Translations under genes and position numbers: made by a program | Notes under the pieces: model-generated | What the model saw: the letters and a program-made list of their open reading frames with translations, nothing else | Told to the model about the DNA's origin: nothing | The model's database searches: none | Shown here: in pieces, positions 34,821 through 46,065 of the stretch | Layout of the letters: every line of letters begins with the position of its first letter | Position numbering within the stretch: the stretch's first letter is position 1 | Assembly: GCA_920105805.1 (NCBI GenBank) | Contig: CAKKTI010000004.1 | Span: 62,001-126,000, forward strand | Source of the DNA: Condylostoma magnum | Taxonomy: Eukaryota; Ciliophora; Heterotrichea; Heterotrichida; Condylostomatidae | Length of the DNA: 64,000 nucleotides | Direction: 5' to 3'

Positions 34821-36884
34821 ATGGATTTGGATGACAGGATTAATAAGTGGATTTAAAAAGACTAACAGGGCTTTAAATCTGCCTTAACTGTTTACGTAGC
34901 TTGAGCTTCTCCTATATTTCTTTTAGTATAGACCATAGCAAGCATAATTTTTGAATTAGAATTTTACAAGGAACAAAAAGAATTATTCATGTCAATGGTA
35001 TAAATTATGTTAATATGCTATCTCAAATACTTTTATTGATATTGAAAGCAAGGTAATAGTATGGCTAGTCATATATTCTCTCAAGTACTTTTCATAGGAT
35101 TATGGCATTATGCTTACAATATACTGCCCTAATTTAAGTGTATATTTTCAGTAGTAAGCACTGTAGTCTTACTCAATATAACATTAGAGTTAACAGGTAA
35201 GATTGCCTTTTAAATATTTCTGATTTTAGAGCATATTTTCTTATGATTATTGTATCCAATGATATTTTAAGATTAACCATTGCCTAGTACTCCTAAGCCA
35301 TTTTATGCAGCAATGATGTTTACAATTCTTGTATTTGTCTAAAGACAATAATACAGGATTACAATTTAGAAAAGGATTATGAATAATTAAAAACTAAAAC
35401 GTACAAAAAATAAATTTATGTCTATTCTTCGCATTTTTCCTGAAGGAGTTTTAATCATCAATCGGGAAGGAAGGGTTCTATATAACAATGATCTTATAGA
35501 AAAACTTCTTTTTACAACAGATCTACAACTTAATTTTGAGTAAATTATGCTTTAAAATAGCTAATTTGACATAAGAATGGGATATTAAATGATAATAGAC
35601 TAAAAATTAGAGAATACTTAAATCATAGGAAGATTTAAATTTAAAAATCTTATTTTAGAGGTAAAAGGTGGCTTCACTGTATGAGGAAAACACAGTGCTT
35701 GTATGATTGTTTTCAGAGATATTACTGATATTGTAAAAACTTAAAAAGTTGCTAATAGATCTAAATATTAGCAATTTATCATAAAATCAATATCACATAA
35801 TCTAAGAACTCCTATAAATTGTATTATTAACTAAGCTTAGTAGTTAAAAGAGGGAGAACATATAAATAGCAGTGGAATTTTTTAATTAAAACTTATACTC
35901 AGTAGTGCTTTTACGTTAAACAACATTATCAATGATTTGATAGATTATTAGCAAATTATCTAAAAAAGCATACAACTAAATTACTAATAGTTTGATCTTA
36001 AACAACTTATATAGTAATGTATTGAGACAATGAAATTTGAAGCAGAATAGAAGGGTTTGGTAATTTCTAGTCTTTATAATCTCAGCTTCGATTATATTTG
36101 TAATGATTCATAAAGAATTCAATAGATCATTTTTAATTTAATCAGAAATGCTATCAAATTTACTAATACTGGGAATGTATTGATAAACTGTAATTAAATT
36201 AATCCTAATTTAATCAAGCTTTCTGTAATTGATACAGGATGTGGCATTGAGGTTGCACGACTAAAATACCTACAGTAGTGATTGCAACATAGGAAAGGAA
36301 TTGTGGAGAAACAATGAATAGGATTGGGGCTTTACATCAGTAATATTATTTCATGAAAGATAAGCAACAAATCTATACAGATTGAAAGCTATGAGGGATA
36401 AGGCTCAACCTTTTCTCTTTATATTAAAAACAGAGGTGATATCAATTCAGAATTTATTGATGAGCTTGAAATTCCAGATGAAAAAGAAGATAAAAGCTGA
36501 ATTTTATAATAATTCAAAGTTCTTATTGTAGATGACAGCCCAATGAATTAATTAGTACTGGCTTAGATATTACAACAAAACAAGATTTAGTTTTTACAAA
36601 GTTATGATGGACAAGATGCAATATAAAAGGTGATCAACGATTAAACAATAAAAGTGATAATCATGGATTGTGATATGCCAATTATGGATGGATGGAAATC
36701 TACTTAATAAATTAGAAGATTAGATTGCATACTATAACAACCCTGGATTATTGGATATACAGCATTTAATTCAAAAGTAGAAGTTAATAAGTGCTATGAC
36801 TGTGGTATGAACGAAGTACTAACCAAGCCTTCTCCTACTAACACAATATTAACTTGCATTAGATCATATCTTTACTATAGATAA
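34821..36884 (+). CDS. Membrane-bound hybrid histidine kinase (TM + HisKA + HATPase + receiver)
   Basis: About 687 residues. The N-terminal 200 residues hold five or six hydrophobic segments. A PAS-like region follows (FPEGVLIINREGRVLYNN). HisKA has the phosphoacceptor His in SISHNLRTPINCIIN. HATPase_c has N box NLIRNAIKFT, G1 DTGCGIE and G2 GLGLYISNI. The C-terminal receiver has KVLIVDDSPMNQ, the phosphoacceptor Asp in IIMDCDMPIMDGW and LTKPSP. All catalytic residues are present, so phosphorelay is likely functional, probably through an HPt partner elsewhere. Several Trp are TGA. The stop is TAA 36882-36884. Confidence 0.92.
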
Positions 36885-36924
36885 TCATTTACTTTATTCC
36901 AATACACTAGAAATTGTTTAAAAT

Positions 36925-37914
36925 ATGGATTTCTAACAAAATTGCTGCTCTAAATGTCTTCCAGTGATACTAAACTATCACACAGCTTCCCTAGAGCTAG
37001 AAATGCAACTATAACAACAAAAGCTTGAACTATCTCGACTTAAATTTGAAAAATAACTAAAGGATATGTCTAACAACTTTATGGAAGAATTAAGCTCAAG
37101 GGCTGATTCAGTATTAGGACATGATTCTCGCCTATAAATTCCTTCACAGAGCTAACAACTTTTGCAGGACAGTGAATTTAACCTTTCATACAGCAAGACA
37201 GGATCGGAAATGCTTAGTCCTCCATAACGGGAGAATATTTTCGTATAAGATCAAGAACTGAAATCTTCAAGTCCTATGATGAGCCTTCTACGGGAATCAG
37301 AACTTAAAAGCTTATTCCAGTCTCAAATGACTAATTTATAAGGATTAAAATCGTAAAATACAGATTATGCTAGGCAATCGGACTCCTATAGATCTTAAAT
37401 TGAGGGTTTGACACTAGAAGAACTAAAGAAGTCAGATTCTGCGAAGAAAGTAGTAAAGTTTGAAGAGAAATTTGAATCTTTTCAAAGTCCAATGTTTGAT
37501 CGTTTCTCTGATTTTGGGTCTCCAAGTAAAATGATTTCTCCTTTATAGTCACCTGTTAATTCTACCTTTCCAAGCTTTCTTAATGAAAGTTCTATTGAAG
37601 AGATTATTCTAGGGTATTTACCATGTATTGAATCAAATTCCAGGTATTACACTTTAGATAACAATTATGAGCTAGTTATAGGGCAAAAGGTGGAGAAGAA
37701 TTATTATGTTATGAATGATAACGTAACCGGAGGGTTTAAAATACATAACTCGTACAACTCAGCCTTAGAATATATTAGAAGTTTAGGGAGATTAGAGGAT
37801 GAACCATGCATACTTAAGTGTTAATGCTCAGGGAAATAAGACAACTTCTAGAATTTTCAAGTTTTCAGTGCAGTGATACCAATTAATTCACTGCCAATAG
37901 CTTTGACTTTGTAG
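36925..37914 (+). CDS. Protein of unknown function with N-terminal CxxC and coiled coil (329 aa)
   Basis: Starts MDFQQNCCSKCLPVILNYH, then a short coiled coil (LELEMQLQQQKLELSRLKFE), a long Ser/Gln-rich disordered middle with SP sites (SSSPMMSLLRESELKSL, PSKMISPLQSP), and an ordered C-terminal domain from about residue 225: LGYLPCIESNSRYYTLDNNY to VFSAVIPINSLPIALTL. The latter may be a small beta domain; I recognise no family. Earlier TAA codons at 37822 and 37837 look like Gln because the protein continues well. The stop is the tandem TAG-TAA at 37912-37917. Confidence 0.6.
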
Positions 37915-37947
37915 TAATTTATATTTTTTAATGCCGCTAAATTTAAA

Positions 37948-38301
37948 ATGAAAATTCTGAAGCTTTAAGATATTACGAATATAGGGAGTAGTACGTTATT
38001 TCGAAGTAGTATTGATCATACTAAAAGGAACACTCAATTTAATAGGTAAAAAAACAAGCAAGAGATGTAGTAAAAATAACAGATCGATATATGTACATAA
38101 AAGTCAGTATACAAAAAATAAGTGTAGAAGATTGACTTTACTTAAGGTCCTTTACAATTTTAGGCAAGTAGATTAACGGTATAAGTTAATATTGTAGATT
38201 CTAACACCACACAGAGTAGTTATTATTCGAAAAGCTAGTCAAATAAATGCGGGAATTACAAGTAAAATCATCCGAAAAACCCTATAAATTTTCTCGAGTA
38301 G
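37948..38301 (+). CDS. Small Gln-rich protein of unknown function (117 aa)
   Basis: MKILKLQDITNIGSSTLFRS, a basic Gln/Lys middle and LQFQASRLTVQVNIVDSNTT toward the C-terminus. Composition is weaker than in neighbouring genes but better than the intergenic stretches. Likely stop TAG 38299-38301, about 40 nt from the stop of the converging Hsp110 gene. Confidence 0.45.
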
Positions 38302-38341
38302 TTAACTTTAAGTTATTTAAAATTTTACCAATTTTTCATTA

Positions 38342-40711
38342 CTATTCTTTATTTTTCTAATCTAATTCCATTTGGTCATCATCTTCCTTTACTTCTTGTT
38401 GATTTTCATCAACATCCATCTTTTCTTCCTGTGTGTCTTTTTATTCTTCCTATTTTACTTCTTCCTTGGGAGGTGCAGGCTTTGGTTTGTTCATAATTCT
38501 ATCAGTTTGTTCTTATAAATATATTTGTTTTTTCACAAGATCTCCTTTATTGAACGGCAATTCTTCCATTTTGTTAGCTGCTTAGCACATTGACTCTGCC
38601 ATTACAGTTGAATCCATTAGTTCATTGCAAAGATTTATGATTTCTTCTCTTTCTCCCTCTGTGATATGTGCAAATTACTCTTCCTGTGTAGTAGCTCTTA
38701 GATGACAGCTTTGAACAGTTGTCTTTATTTCTTAGAATAGAGTAGGAGCCTCTTAGAATCCAGTGTATCTTTGTTGAACGTCCTGGGTTAGCTCTCTTAC
38801 TGTATTTAGTCTATCCATATACTCTTGCTTGGTTGTTTCTCTGCCTTCCGCATATAGCCACTCTTCATATGTCTTTAATTGATTTAGTATATTTTAGGCT
38901 TAGTCAGGTTGAATGTACTCCTTATAAGCTGAGTTTAACCGATCCCTCCATTCATATACGGCGGATTCTAATTCATTTTTCTTATTCATAGTTTCTATAA
39001 TGTTTTTATCGTTTATATCCATCTAGATCTCTAATTGAATCAGTTGTTATTTGGTATCTGGAGTCAATCCATAGTTTTAAGTTTAAAATGGCAAAGGGAT
39101 TCTCCTAGTTCTCTTCTTCTCTACATATTCCTAAGGAGCTTCTTCCTTTTACTCCTCCTCCTTACCTTCCTCAGCCTTTTTATCCTCTTCCTTTACTTGC
39201 ACAGGCACATTTTCAATATATGTCTGTATACCCTCAGCACTTTCTAAGTTAACAATTCCATGAATATTCATCTTGATATTAATTTTAACCTTGTACTCTC
39301 CCTCTACATCTTACTCAGGTGGTAAAATAGCATATCTTCCTACATTCTAAGCCACTCCAAAAGGAGCATTATTATTATACCCTAAATCAATTTTAATAGG
39401 AAGTGGTGTAGAAGGTCTTATGATTTTTATTATAGGAAACACATTCTTTTGCTTGAAGAACTCATCAGGTGTAACTTACTCATTACTTTCTAACGGAGTA
39501 ATAGCAATATCGATTGGATAAGAGCATATATCCTATATTCCAAAATCCTTTACTTAGTACTAAGGAGAAAGCATGGCGGCTTATATAGCACATCCTCTGG
39601 AAATAGTTTCATCTGCATTTAAAGTCTTACTCACTTACTCCACTTAGAACTCTTCTATTAAAATTTACTAAACAGCAGGAATTCTTGTTCCACCTCCAAC
39701 TAACTCAACAAAATCAACTTTTTCAACGCCTGATTCCAGCAATGCTCTTTTGCATATTTACCTGATTTTATCCAGCAAATCACTGTTCATTGACTCAAAC
39801 TGCTCTCTGGTCATAGTTCCATTCAAATCATAGTCCTCAACTAAGTACTCTAAATTAATATCAGCCTCTGTATTCCCTGATAGCACCTTCCTAAGTCTCT
39901 CAACGGCCATGGCTAACTTCATCCTGGGTCTTACCATTTCTATAGGATTTTCTCCATATTAGCTTTAGAACTGTTAGGAGAAGTGTTCCATTATCCTCCA
40001 ATCAAAATCTCTTGTACCTAAATTCCTATCAAATCCATGTGCTATTATTTCTAACTTATCAGTTAAAAACTTAACAATTCCTATTGAAAACTTGGAGTGT
40101 CCTAAATCTGCAAAGGCAACAATCCTAGGATTTTCAGTAAACTGTGATTTTCTAAACAAACCGTAACTAAGCGCAGCAGCAGTCACATCGTTTATTATGC
40201 GTAAGCACGGCATTTAAGCAATATCACAAGCATCAAGCATTGCTCGTCTTTCAGCCTCTGTGAAGTAACTAGGAACACTTATAACAATATCATTAGCCGC
40301 AACGTTCTATGCTTTACATATTTCCCTTACTTAGGTTAATAGCATTGCTACTAATTGCTCAGTAGTGAATTATTTTTCCTCATTTAAGTAATTTGCAACA
40401 TGCAATAATTATCCTTGCTCATTTGTCTGTGTTCTACTTGTAAGCCACTTTGTCTCAAATTACAATTGTTCACAGTTTCCTTGGAGTCCTAAAAACCTGG
40501 GAGAGAAGGGAATTGTGTTTCTAAAATTAGCATTTACCTTCGTAAACCCACTTTCACCTACGAATCGTTGATTACTACCAAAACTGATGTATGTAGGTGT
40601 TAATCTGTTACTGAGGTCGTTAGTAAGGCATTCTATAGTGCCTCCTCTAATTGTAGACAAAACTATGTTACGGGAGCCTAGATCTATACCAACTGCACTT
40701 GCTATTGACAT
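38342..40711 (-). CDS. Hsp110-family chaperone (HSPA4/Sse-like)
   Basis: About 789 residues. Hsp110 proteins are nucleotide-exchange factors for Hsp70 and hold unfolded proteins. The N-terminal ATPase fold has AVGIDLGSRNIVLSTIRGG, VPSYFTEAERRAMLDAC, IINDVTAAALSYG and DFVELVGGGTRIPAVQ. The substrate region is followed by an acidic insertion (EEDKKAEEGKEEEQKEEAP) and a long C-terminal helical domain, which separate Hsp110 from canonical Hsp70. The C-terminus ends QMELDQKNKE and then all three stop codons in a row, TAG-TAA-TGA (38344-38336). In-gene Gln is often TAG or TAA. Confidence 0.93.
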
Positions 40712-40781
40712 TTTTATTTACTGCTGGTCATTTGCGGTTTATAACTATTTTAGAAGGTTCTAGAATTATAAGCGTTATTTA

Positions 40782-42026
40782 CTAATTGCCAAATGACCTG
40801 CTCATGGATTCCCTGGGTGTACCAACTGTATGAGGAATATTGTAAGCACCTGGGCCTGGACCGTCTAATAATTAATCTATTCTTCTTTTTTGCCTGCCGA
40901 AGCTGAAAGCTCTGGATTGTTGGTTTTAGGCTGGTGAGTAGTCTGCAGGGGAGGGGTTTGTGGAAAAATCAAAGGTTTTTCTTAGTTGTTTGCCTATAGT
41001 AGGGCGACTGCCGCTTTTAGAAGTCATGCTGTAGTTAAGCTTGTAGTCTTAAGGACCTGGTAGCTATTCTGTTGCTCTTCCGTAGAATTTATTACGGAAC
41101 GTGTATTGAGCTGAATCGGGTTTGTATTTATTGTAAAGTGAATAATGGCCAGGCCCTGGAGTTTACTTTTCCTAGCTAAATACAGTTTTTCTCTACTCTC
41201 TACCAATAGACCACTTTGGATCATCCTTTAACACAGCCTTTACCTCATAACTGTTAGGTCCAGGTGAATCATTTTGTGATAATCCTTGTCTCATAGCTTT
41301 TCCGATAGTAACTGTATGCTCTTTAGGCAACTAATGCTTAGGGGAGTAATCTGCTGGACCTGGAACCTTCTCCGAATTTGCTTAAGTAAGTGGTCTTCTT
41401 GGCTTTAACGTAGTAAACGGTGAATACTTTTCTTCTCTGGAAATATCATAAGCTCCAGGCCCAGGATTACCATCAAACTTAAAACTATCTCTAACAGATT
41501 TACACATAACAGCATTAGGACTTTTCCTATCAACTGTCTAAGGGGAATAATTCCCAGGGCCAGGCAAATCAGTAGTTATCTGTATTAGCTATCTTTTAGA
41601 CTTCCCGATAGTGGCTCTAGGTGTCTTAGGTAGTCTATCATACTGACTTGCGTATGATCCAGGGCCGGGTATATTAGAAAGACTTTTAGCAGGTTTTCGG
41701 GAAGTCATAGTAAAGCTGAAATTTCTGTAGGATTTTAACGGCGAGTAGTCGGCTGGGCCAGGAATTGGATAATTATTAGGCAGTCGCCCTCTGTGCTATA
41801 TAACTTGCTTAGGGCCAGTTCCTATAGTGGAAGGAATATTATACTATCCAGGCCCGGGAGCCTGGATTATTAACTTTGATTCCTTTGACTGCTTTGCAAA
41901 TGATATCTTACTACTCTAAGGCGAATTTGTGTCATAATCTGCCGGTCCCGGCAGATATAGACTTTCCTGCTTTCCCTTTCGAGCGCTGTTGCCAATTGAA
42001 TATGAAGGAGACGTTGGGCCGAACAT
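40782..42026 (-). CDS. Sperm-tail PG-rich repeat (STPG/SHIPPO) protein, copy 1
   Basis: About 414 residues with roughly ten repeats of PGPx-Y type spaced about 40 residues: LPGPADY, APGPGQYNIPSTIG, IPGPGSYA, LPGPGNYSP, NPGPGAYDI, VPGPADYSP, TPGPGHYSL, LPGPQDY and DGPGPGAYNIPHTVG. Between them are TIGKSKR-like blocks. STPG/ODF3 proteins are microtubule inner proteins or lie along axonemal and cortical microtubules. The stop is TAG-TAA at 40784-40779, after SMSRSFGN. The start lies 94 bp from the divergent kinase start. A second gene of this family is at 52901-54316. Confidence 0.88.
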
Positions 42027-42120
42027 TACTGGAGAATTGTTTTAATATGGGTATATATAGTAATTCAAAAAGTAATAATAATGACTTACTTGTTTTATTG
42101 GACAATAATTATTAAATAAA

Positions 42121-43050
42121 ATGGATTATAGTTAAATTGACCAATACCAGATTTTAGATACAGTGGCCTCTGGCTCAACATCGAAGGTGAGAGTAGTTCG
42201 GGATTTAAACAACGGATAAATATTCGCCTTGAAGTAGTATCTTCTCCAGATCCCCTAGCCCCAGATCTCTATACTGTTAAGGCAAGAGTTAGCCGCCATG
42301 ATTCGTGCGGCAGGTCCTTATACATGTAGAGTAATAGCTTCAAATTCCACTGGGAAATACATAAGGAAGCACGGCAAGGGGGTGAATGAGTGTGCATACG
42401 TCATAATGGAGTACTGCCCTAATGGTTCTATGTTTCAACTTGTTCACTAAGCTAATGGCCTGGGGGATGGGCTGACTCGCGAGTTTTTCCGATAGTTGCT
42501 AGTATCTGTGGACCATTGTCATAAAAACAGAGTGATTCACAGGGATATTAAACTATAGAATATATTGTTAGATAAGGATTACTCCTTAAAACTCACTGAT
42601 TTCGGGTTGTCCATTGTCGACAACTCTAGTCAGTACGGCTCTAGGCTAAGGGGGATGACAGGAACTAAAATATACGCCGCCCCTGAGGTCACGTCGTGTC
42701 TTGAGTACAATGGATACTAGGCAGATGTGTTTTCTATGGGCGTAACGCTGTTTGTTATGTACACCGGGATACATCCGTTTAGAGATTCTAGTATGAATGA
42801 TAATTTATATAGGATGTTCCAGACAAATCAAGAAATTTACTGGATGTAATTGCAAGAAAGACTCAAACACAGGCTTTTCGAGAATGATTTTAAGGATTTA
42901 ATTGGAAGAATGCTCGCTCACAATCCCGCTGAAAGACCGAATTTAGAGACTATCAAGTAGCATTAGTGGGTAAATAAGCCCGGAATGACTAATGAAGAGA
43001 TTATTGAAGAAGTCGAATGTCTTTTTGACGGAGATGTAAATAGATTTTAA
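42121..43050 (+). CDS. Serine/threonine protein kinase (CAMK/SNF1-like)
   Basis: About 309 residues, almost only a kinase domain. Glycine-loop-like ASGSTSKVRVV, Lys38 (FALKQY), hinge VIMEYCPNGSM, catalytic VIHRDIKLQNILL (Asp142), DFG (160-162), activation segment MTGTKIYAAPEVTS and FSMGVTLFVMYTGIHPF. All catalytic residues are present. The C-terminus has HQWVNKPGMTNEEIIEEVE. Codon use is more GC-rich than in most genes here. The stop is TAA 43048-43050, converging on the Ca-ATPase gene. Confidence 0.9.
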
Positions 43051-43136
43051 ATTTAGTTAATTAAAATATTTTGTAATTTTGCTCCTTTGGTATAAAATGC
43101 CAGTTAATATAAGTAAAATGTGTATTAAATAAATAA

Positions 43137-46031
43137 TCATCCGTATCTCTTCCTTAGATAAATTTTGTGGAAAATACTCACAGGAATCACTGTTGCTCCT
43201 AATACTAGTCCAATCAGCATCTCCATGACATTTAGTCGATAGGTCATCATAACTCTTCCTCCAATCTCTACAAAAATAAACTGCAGTAAAAACTAGATGC
43301 AAAACAGTGATATAAAGTACTTATTCTTGAACAAATCCTTGAAGGGATTCAATACATTCCTGGAGGGATACCTCACATTGAACAAATTAAACAGTTACAT
43401 CAGTACAAAAGTGTGAAAAAGTAATGTATAATGCTCGGAGGCCTAATGCGGATAATTCTCTACTTCCCATCCAGGTTCTATTCCTAAAGGCCACCAAATG
43501 AACACCAATATAAACACTAGAACAGTCAGTTAATACAGAGACATAATCAAAATCCTTATTGACATTCCCCTCGATATAATCCTTTCCCCTCTTTTCCTAG
43601 GTTAAGTAAACAGCAAGTCATCCGTTGGCTACTCCGTAGCCAGAGCCAGTGCTCCCAAAGAGTCCATGATCAAGTTAACCCATAGCATTTACACAGCAGT
43701 CAATGGAGTATTCTACAATATAACAGCACAAATCACTATCAAAGTCATAGCAACCACATTGACAGTGAGTTGAAACTACAAAAACTTGAGAATATTAAAG
43801 TAGATGCATCTGCCCCACTTAACTGTTGCTACTATATTCTCTAAGTTATCATCTAACAGGATTATATCCCCTGCTTCCTTTGCTACTGCAGTTGATGTCA
43901 TCATTGCTAAACCTATATCGGCTCTTTTTAACGCCGGGGCGTCGTTTGTTCCATCCCCCGTAACTGCAACTATATGACCTTCTTTTATAAGACCTTCAAC
44001 AAAGGTTAGTTTGTCTCTAGGAGAGCAGCGGGCTAAAACACACAGATTCTCTGAAATCTTCTTAAATGATCCTTGGCTTTTTATAATAACCTAAGTTGTA
44101 TTTTAGGTGTCATCTAAAACCTCGCCCAGTTCACCAATTTCTGCATTGAATTCATAACTTTCTATAGCCTGACCATCATTTGTCTCGAATTTAAAGTCTG
44201 ATGGAAGGATTCCAGACTGCTTTCCTACATTAGCACCCATATGAAGGCTGTCACCTGTCATTATACGTAAATTTATACCTGCTTATCGCAGCTTTTCTAC
44301 TGTCTTTTCTACATTCTCTCTCATGGGATCTTCGATCCCAACTATTGCCACTATACATAGCAATTCTTCATATGTGCTGATCTCTTGTGCTGATATTTTC
44401 CTGTTTTCATCGATTATCTCAGGGCCTAGTTCCCTATACGCCATAAGTAGTGGCCTTATACAGTTCTCGGCCCATTTTTGCATCAACTCATTAATTTCTT
44501 TAATAATCTCCGGAGTTATTTCAATAATCTAACTCTCAACCTTTAAATACGCACACTTTGACAGCAAGAACTCCGGTGCTCCTTTAACATACAGCGTAGT
44601 TTTACCATCTGTATGAATTGTAGACATATACTTAATATCTGAGTTAAAAGGCATTCTACCTATAATCTCCCCTCTTTCCCTCATGCTACTAAAATCAACT
44701 CCTTATGATTGTAACAGTTTTAGCATTGCACACTCAGATCTGTTTCCTAGTAACTAATAATCTCCCTGTGTAGTCCTTCCTAAAAACGCTGTTGAATTAT
44801 GCACGATACTTTAAACAAACAACTCACCCCCAGCCCTGCTATCAACTTCCTATCCAATCCACACTCTAGTACATGTCATATCATTAGTAGTCAAAGTTCC
44901 AGTTTTATCCAGCAACAATTCATCGACACATCCCATAGTCTCACAGCTATGCAAAAATCTTACAAAGCACTTCTCTTTTTTCAAAGCATGCACTGCAAAT
45001 GCCAATGCTAAAGTAACTGCTAGAGGTAGTCCTTCAGGAATAGCAACCACTATTAATGTGATTCCTATTACAACTCCTTCAAAGCTGTGCTTTGTATCAT
45101 ATGAGCTCCATTCACTGTTTTTATAACTATCTAAACATGCGTCTAGTATAAGCACAGTGGTCACTATAGCCCCAGCTACTATAGCAACTCTTCCTATCAA
45201 ATTAGCAATGTCTTCTAATTACTCCTAAAGTGGAGTTGCATCCCCTGTGACCTGCTTTAGTATAAGTTGTTTTGATTTACCCACTGAGCTTAAGTCCCCC
45301 ACAGCAACTACTAAATAAGTGCAATGTCCCTCTGCTATAGTAGTCCCTCCTATCAAAAAGGGATTATTATGATCCTTTTCAACCAGTGCACTTTCTCCAG
45401 TCTAAGAGCTCTCATTCACCCTTAAATCCTCAAATTTCACCAAAACACCATCAGCTGGTATAATTGCCCCTGTTTCTAAGAAAATTAAGTCACCTACTAG
45501 TAAATCGTTGATCAGTACTTAGATCCTTTCGCCATTTCGTATAGTTGAGTACTCAATAGCCTGAGTCTCCTCGTTTAGCTTCTTGAACTGTCGTTCTTTG
45601 TTCCAGTCATTATACCCACCCACAAAGACTATTATTACTATTGCTAAAATTATAGCAATTCCTTCTATCCAGCCTTCCTAGGGGTCATCTGCACTTCCGA
45701 CTAATAAGCTGACTATGCAGGCTACTACGAGAATTTGCAGGAAAAAGTCGTCAAATTGCTCATAAAGCACCCTGCATAAGGATTTAATAGGCTTTATGTA
45801 AGGAGCGTTACTACCAAATTTTTAAAGACGCTCTTGTATATCACTTTCACTTGCCTCTATACCGTGGTCTGTATCAGAGTTTATTAAAGTACATAGGCCT
45901 TTGATACCACCTAAGGACATATAATCGGAAAAAGAACTATTGTCTCGGAGGTTTTTCAATTCAAACCAGTTGGAAAGCCTATGGGATACATCTAATTCCA
46001 TTTACTCGTCTAATAAAGCTTAATCTTCCAT
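43137..46031 (-). CDS. P-type calcium ATPase, plasma-membrane (PMCA) type
   Basis: About 964 residues. Exports Ca2+ from the cytosol or into stores using ATP. Motifs: [13 protein letters not shown] in the actuator domain, M4 [20 protein letters not shown], phosphorylation site [12 protein letters not shown] (Asp375), [18 protein letters not shown] and [15 protein letters not shown], then M5-M10 with [15 protein letters not shown]. The IPEGLP signature and NDAPALK match P2B pumps. The C-terminus stops soon after M10 ([13 protein letters not shown]), so the long calmodulin-binding autoinhibitory tail of animal PMCA is absent. The start at 46031 gives an acidic N-terminus. Confidence 0.93.
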
Positions 46032-46065
46032 TTTAATATACGTTATAAGCTTTATATTAAACTAA

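Noticed and set aside
43057-43302. Minus-strand frame ending at 43057 as the Ca-ATPase C-terminus
   Set aside because: It is a shadow frame; the true frame continues M9-M10 ([25 protein letters not shown]) and ends at TGA 43139-43137.
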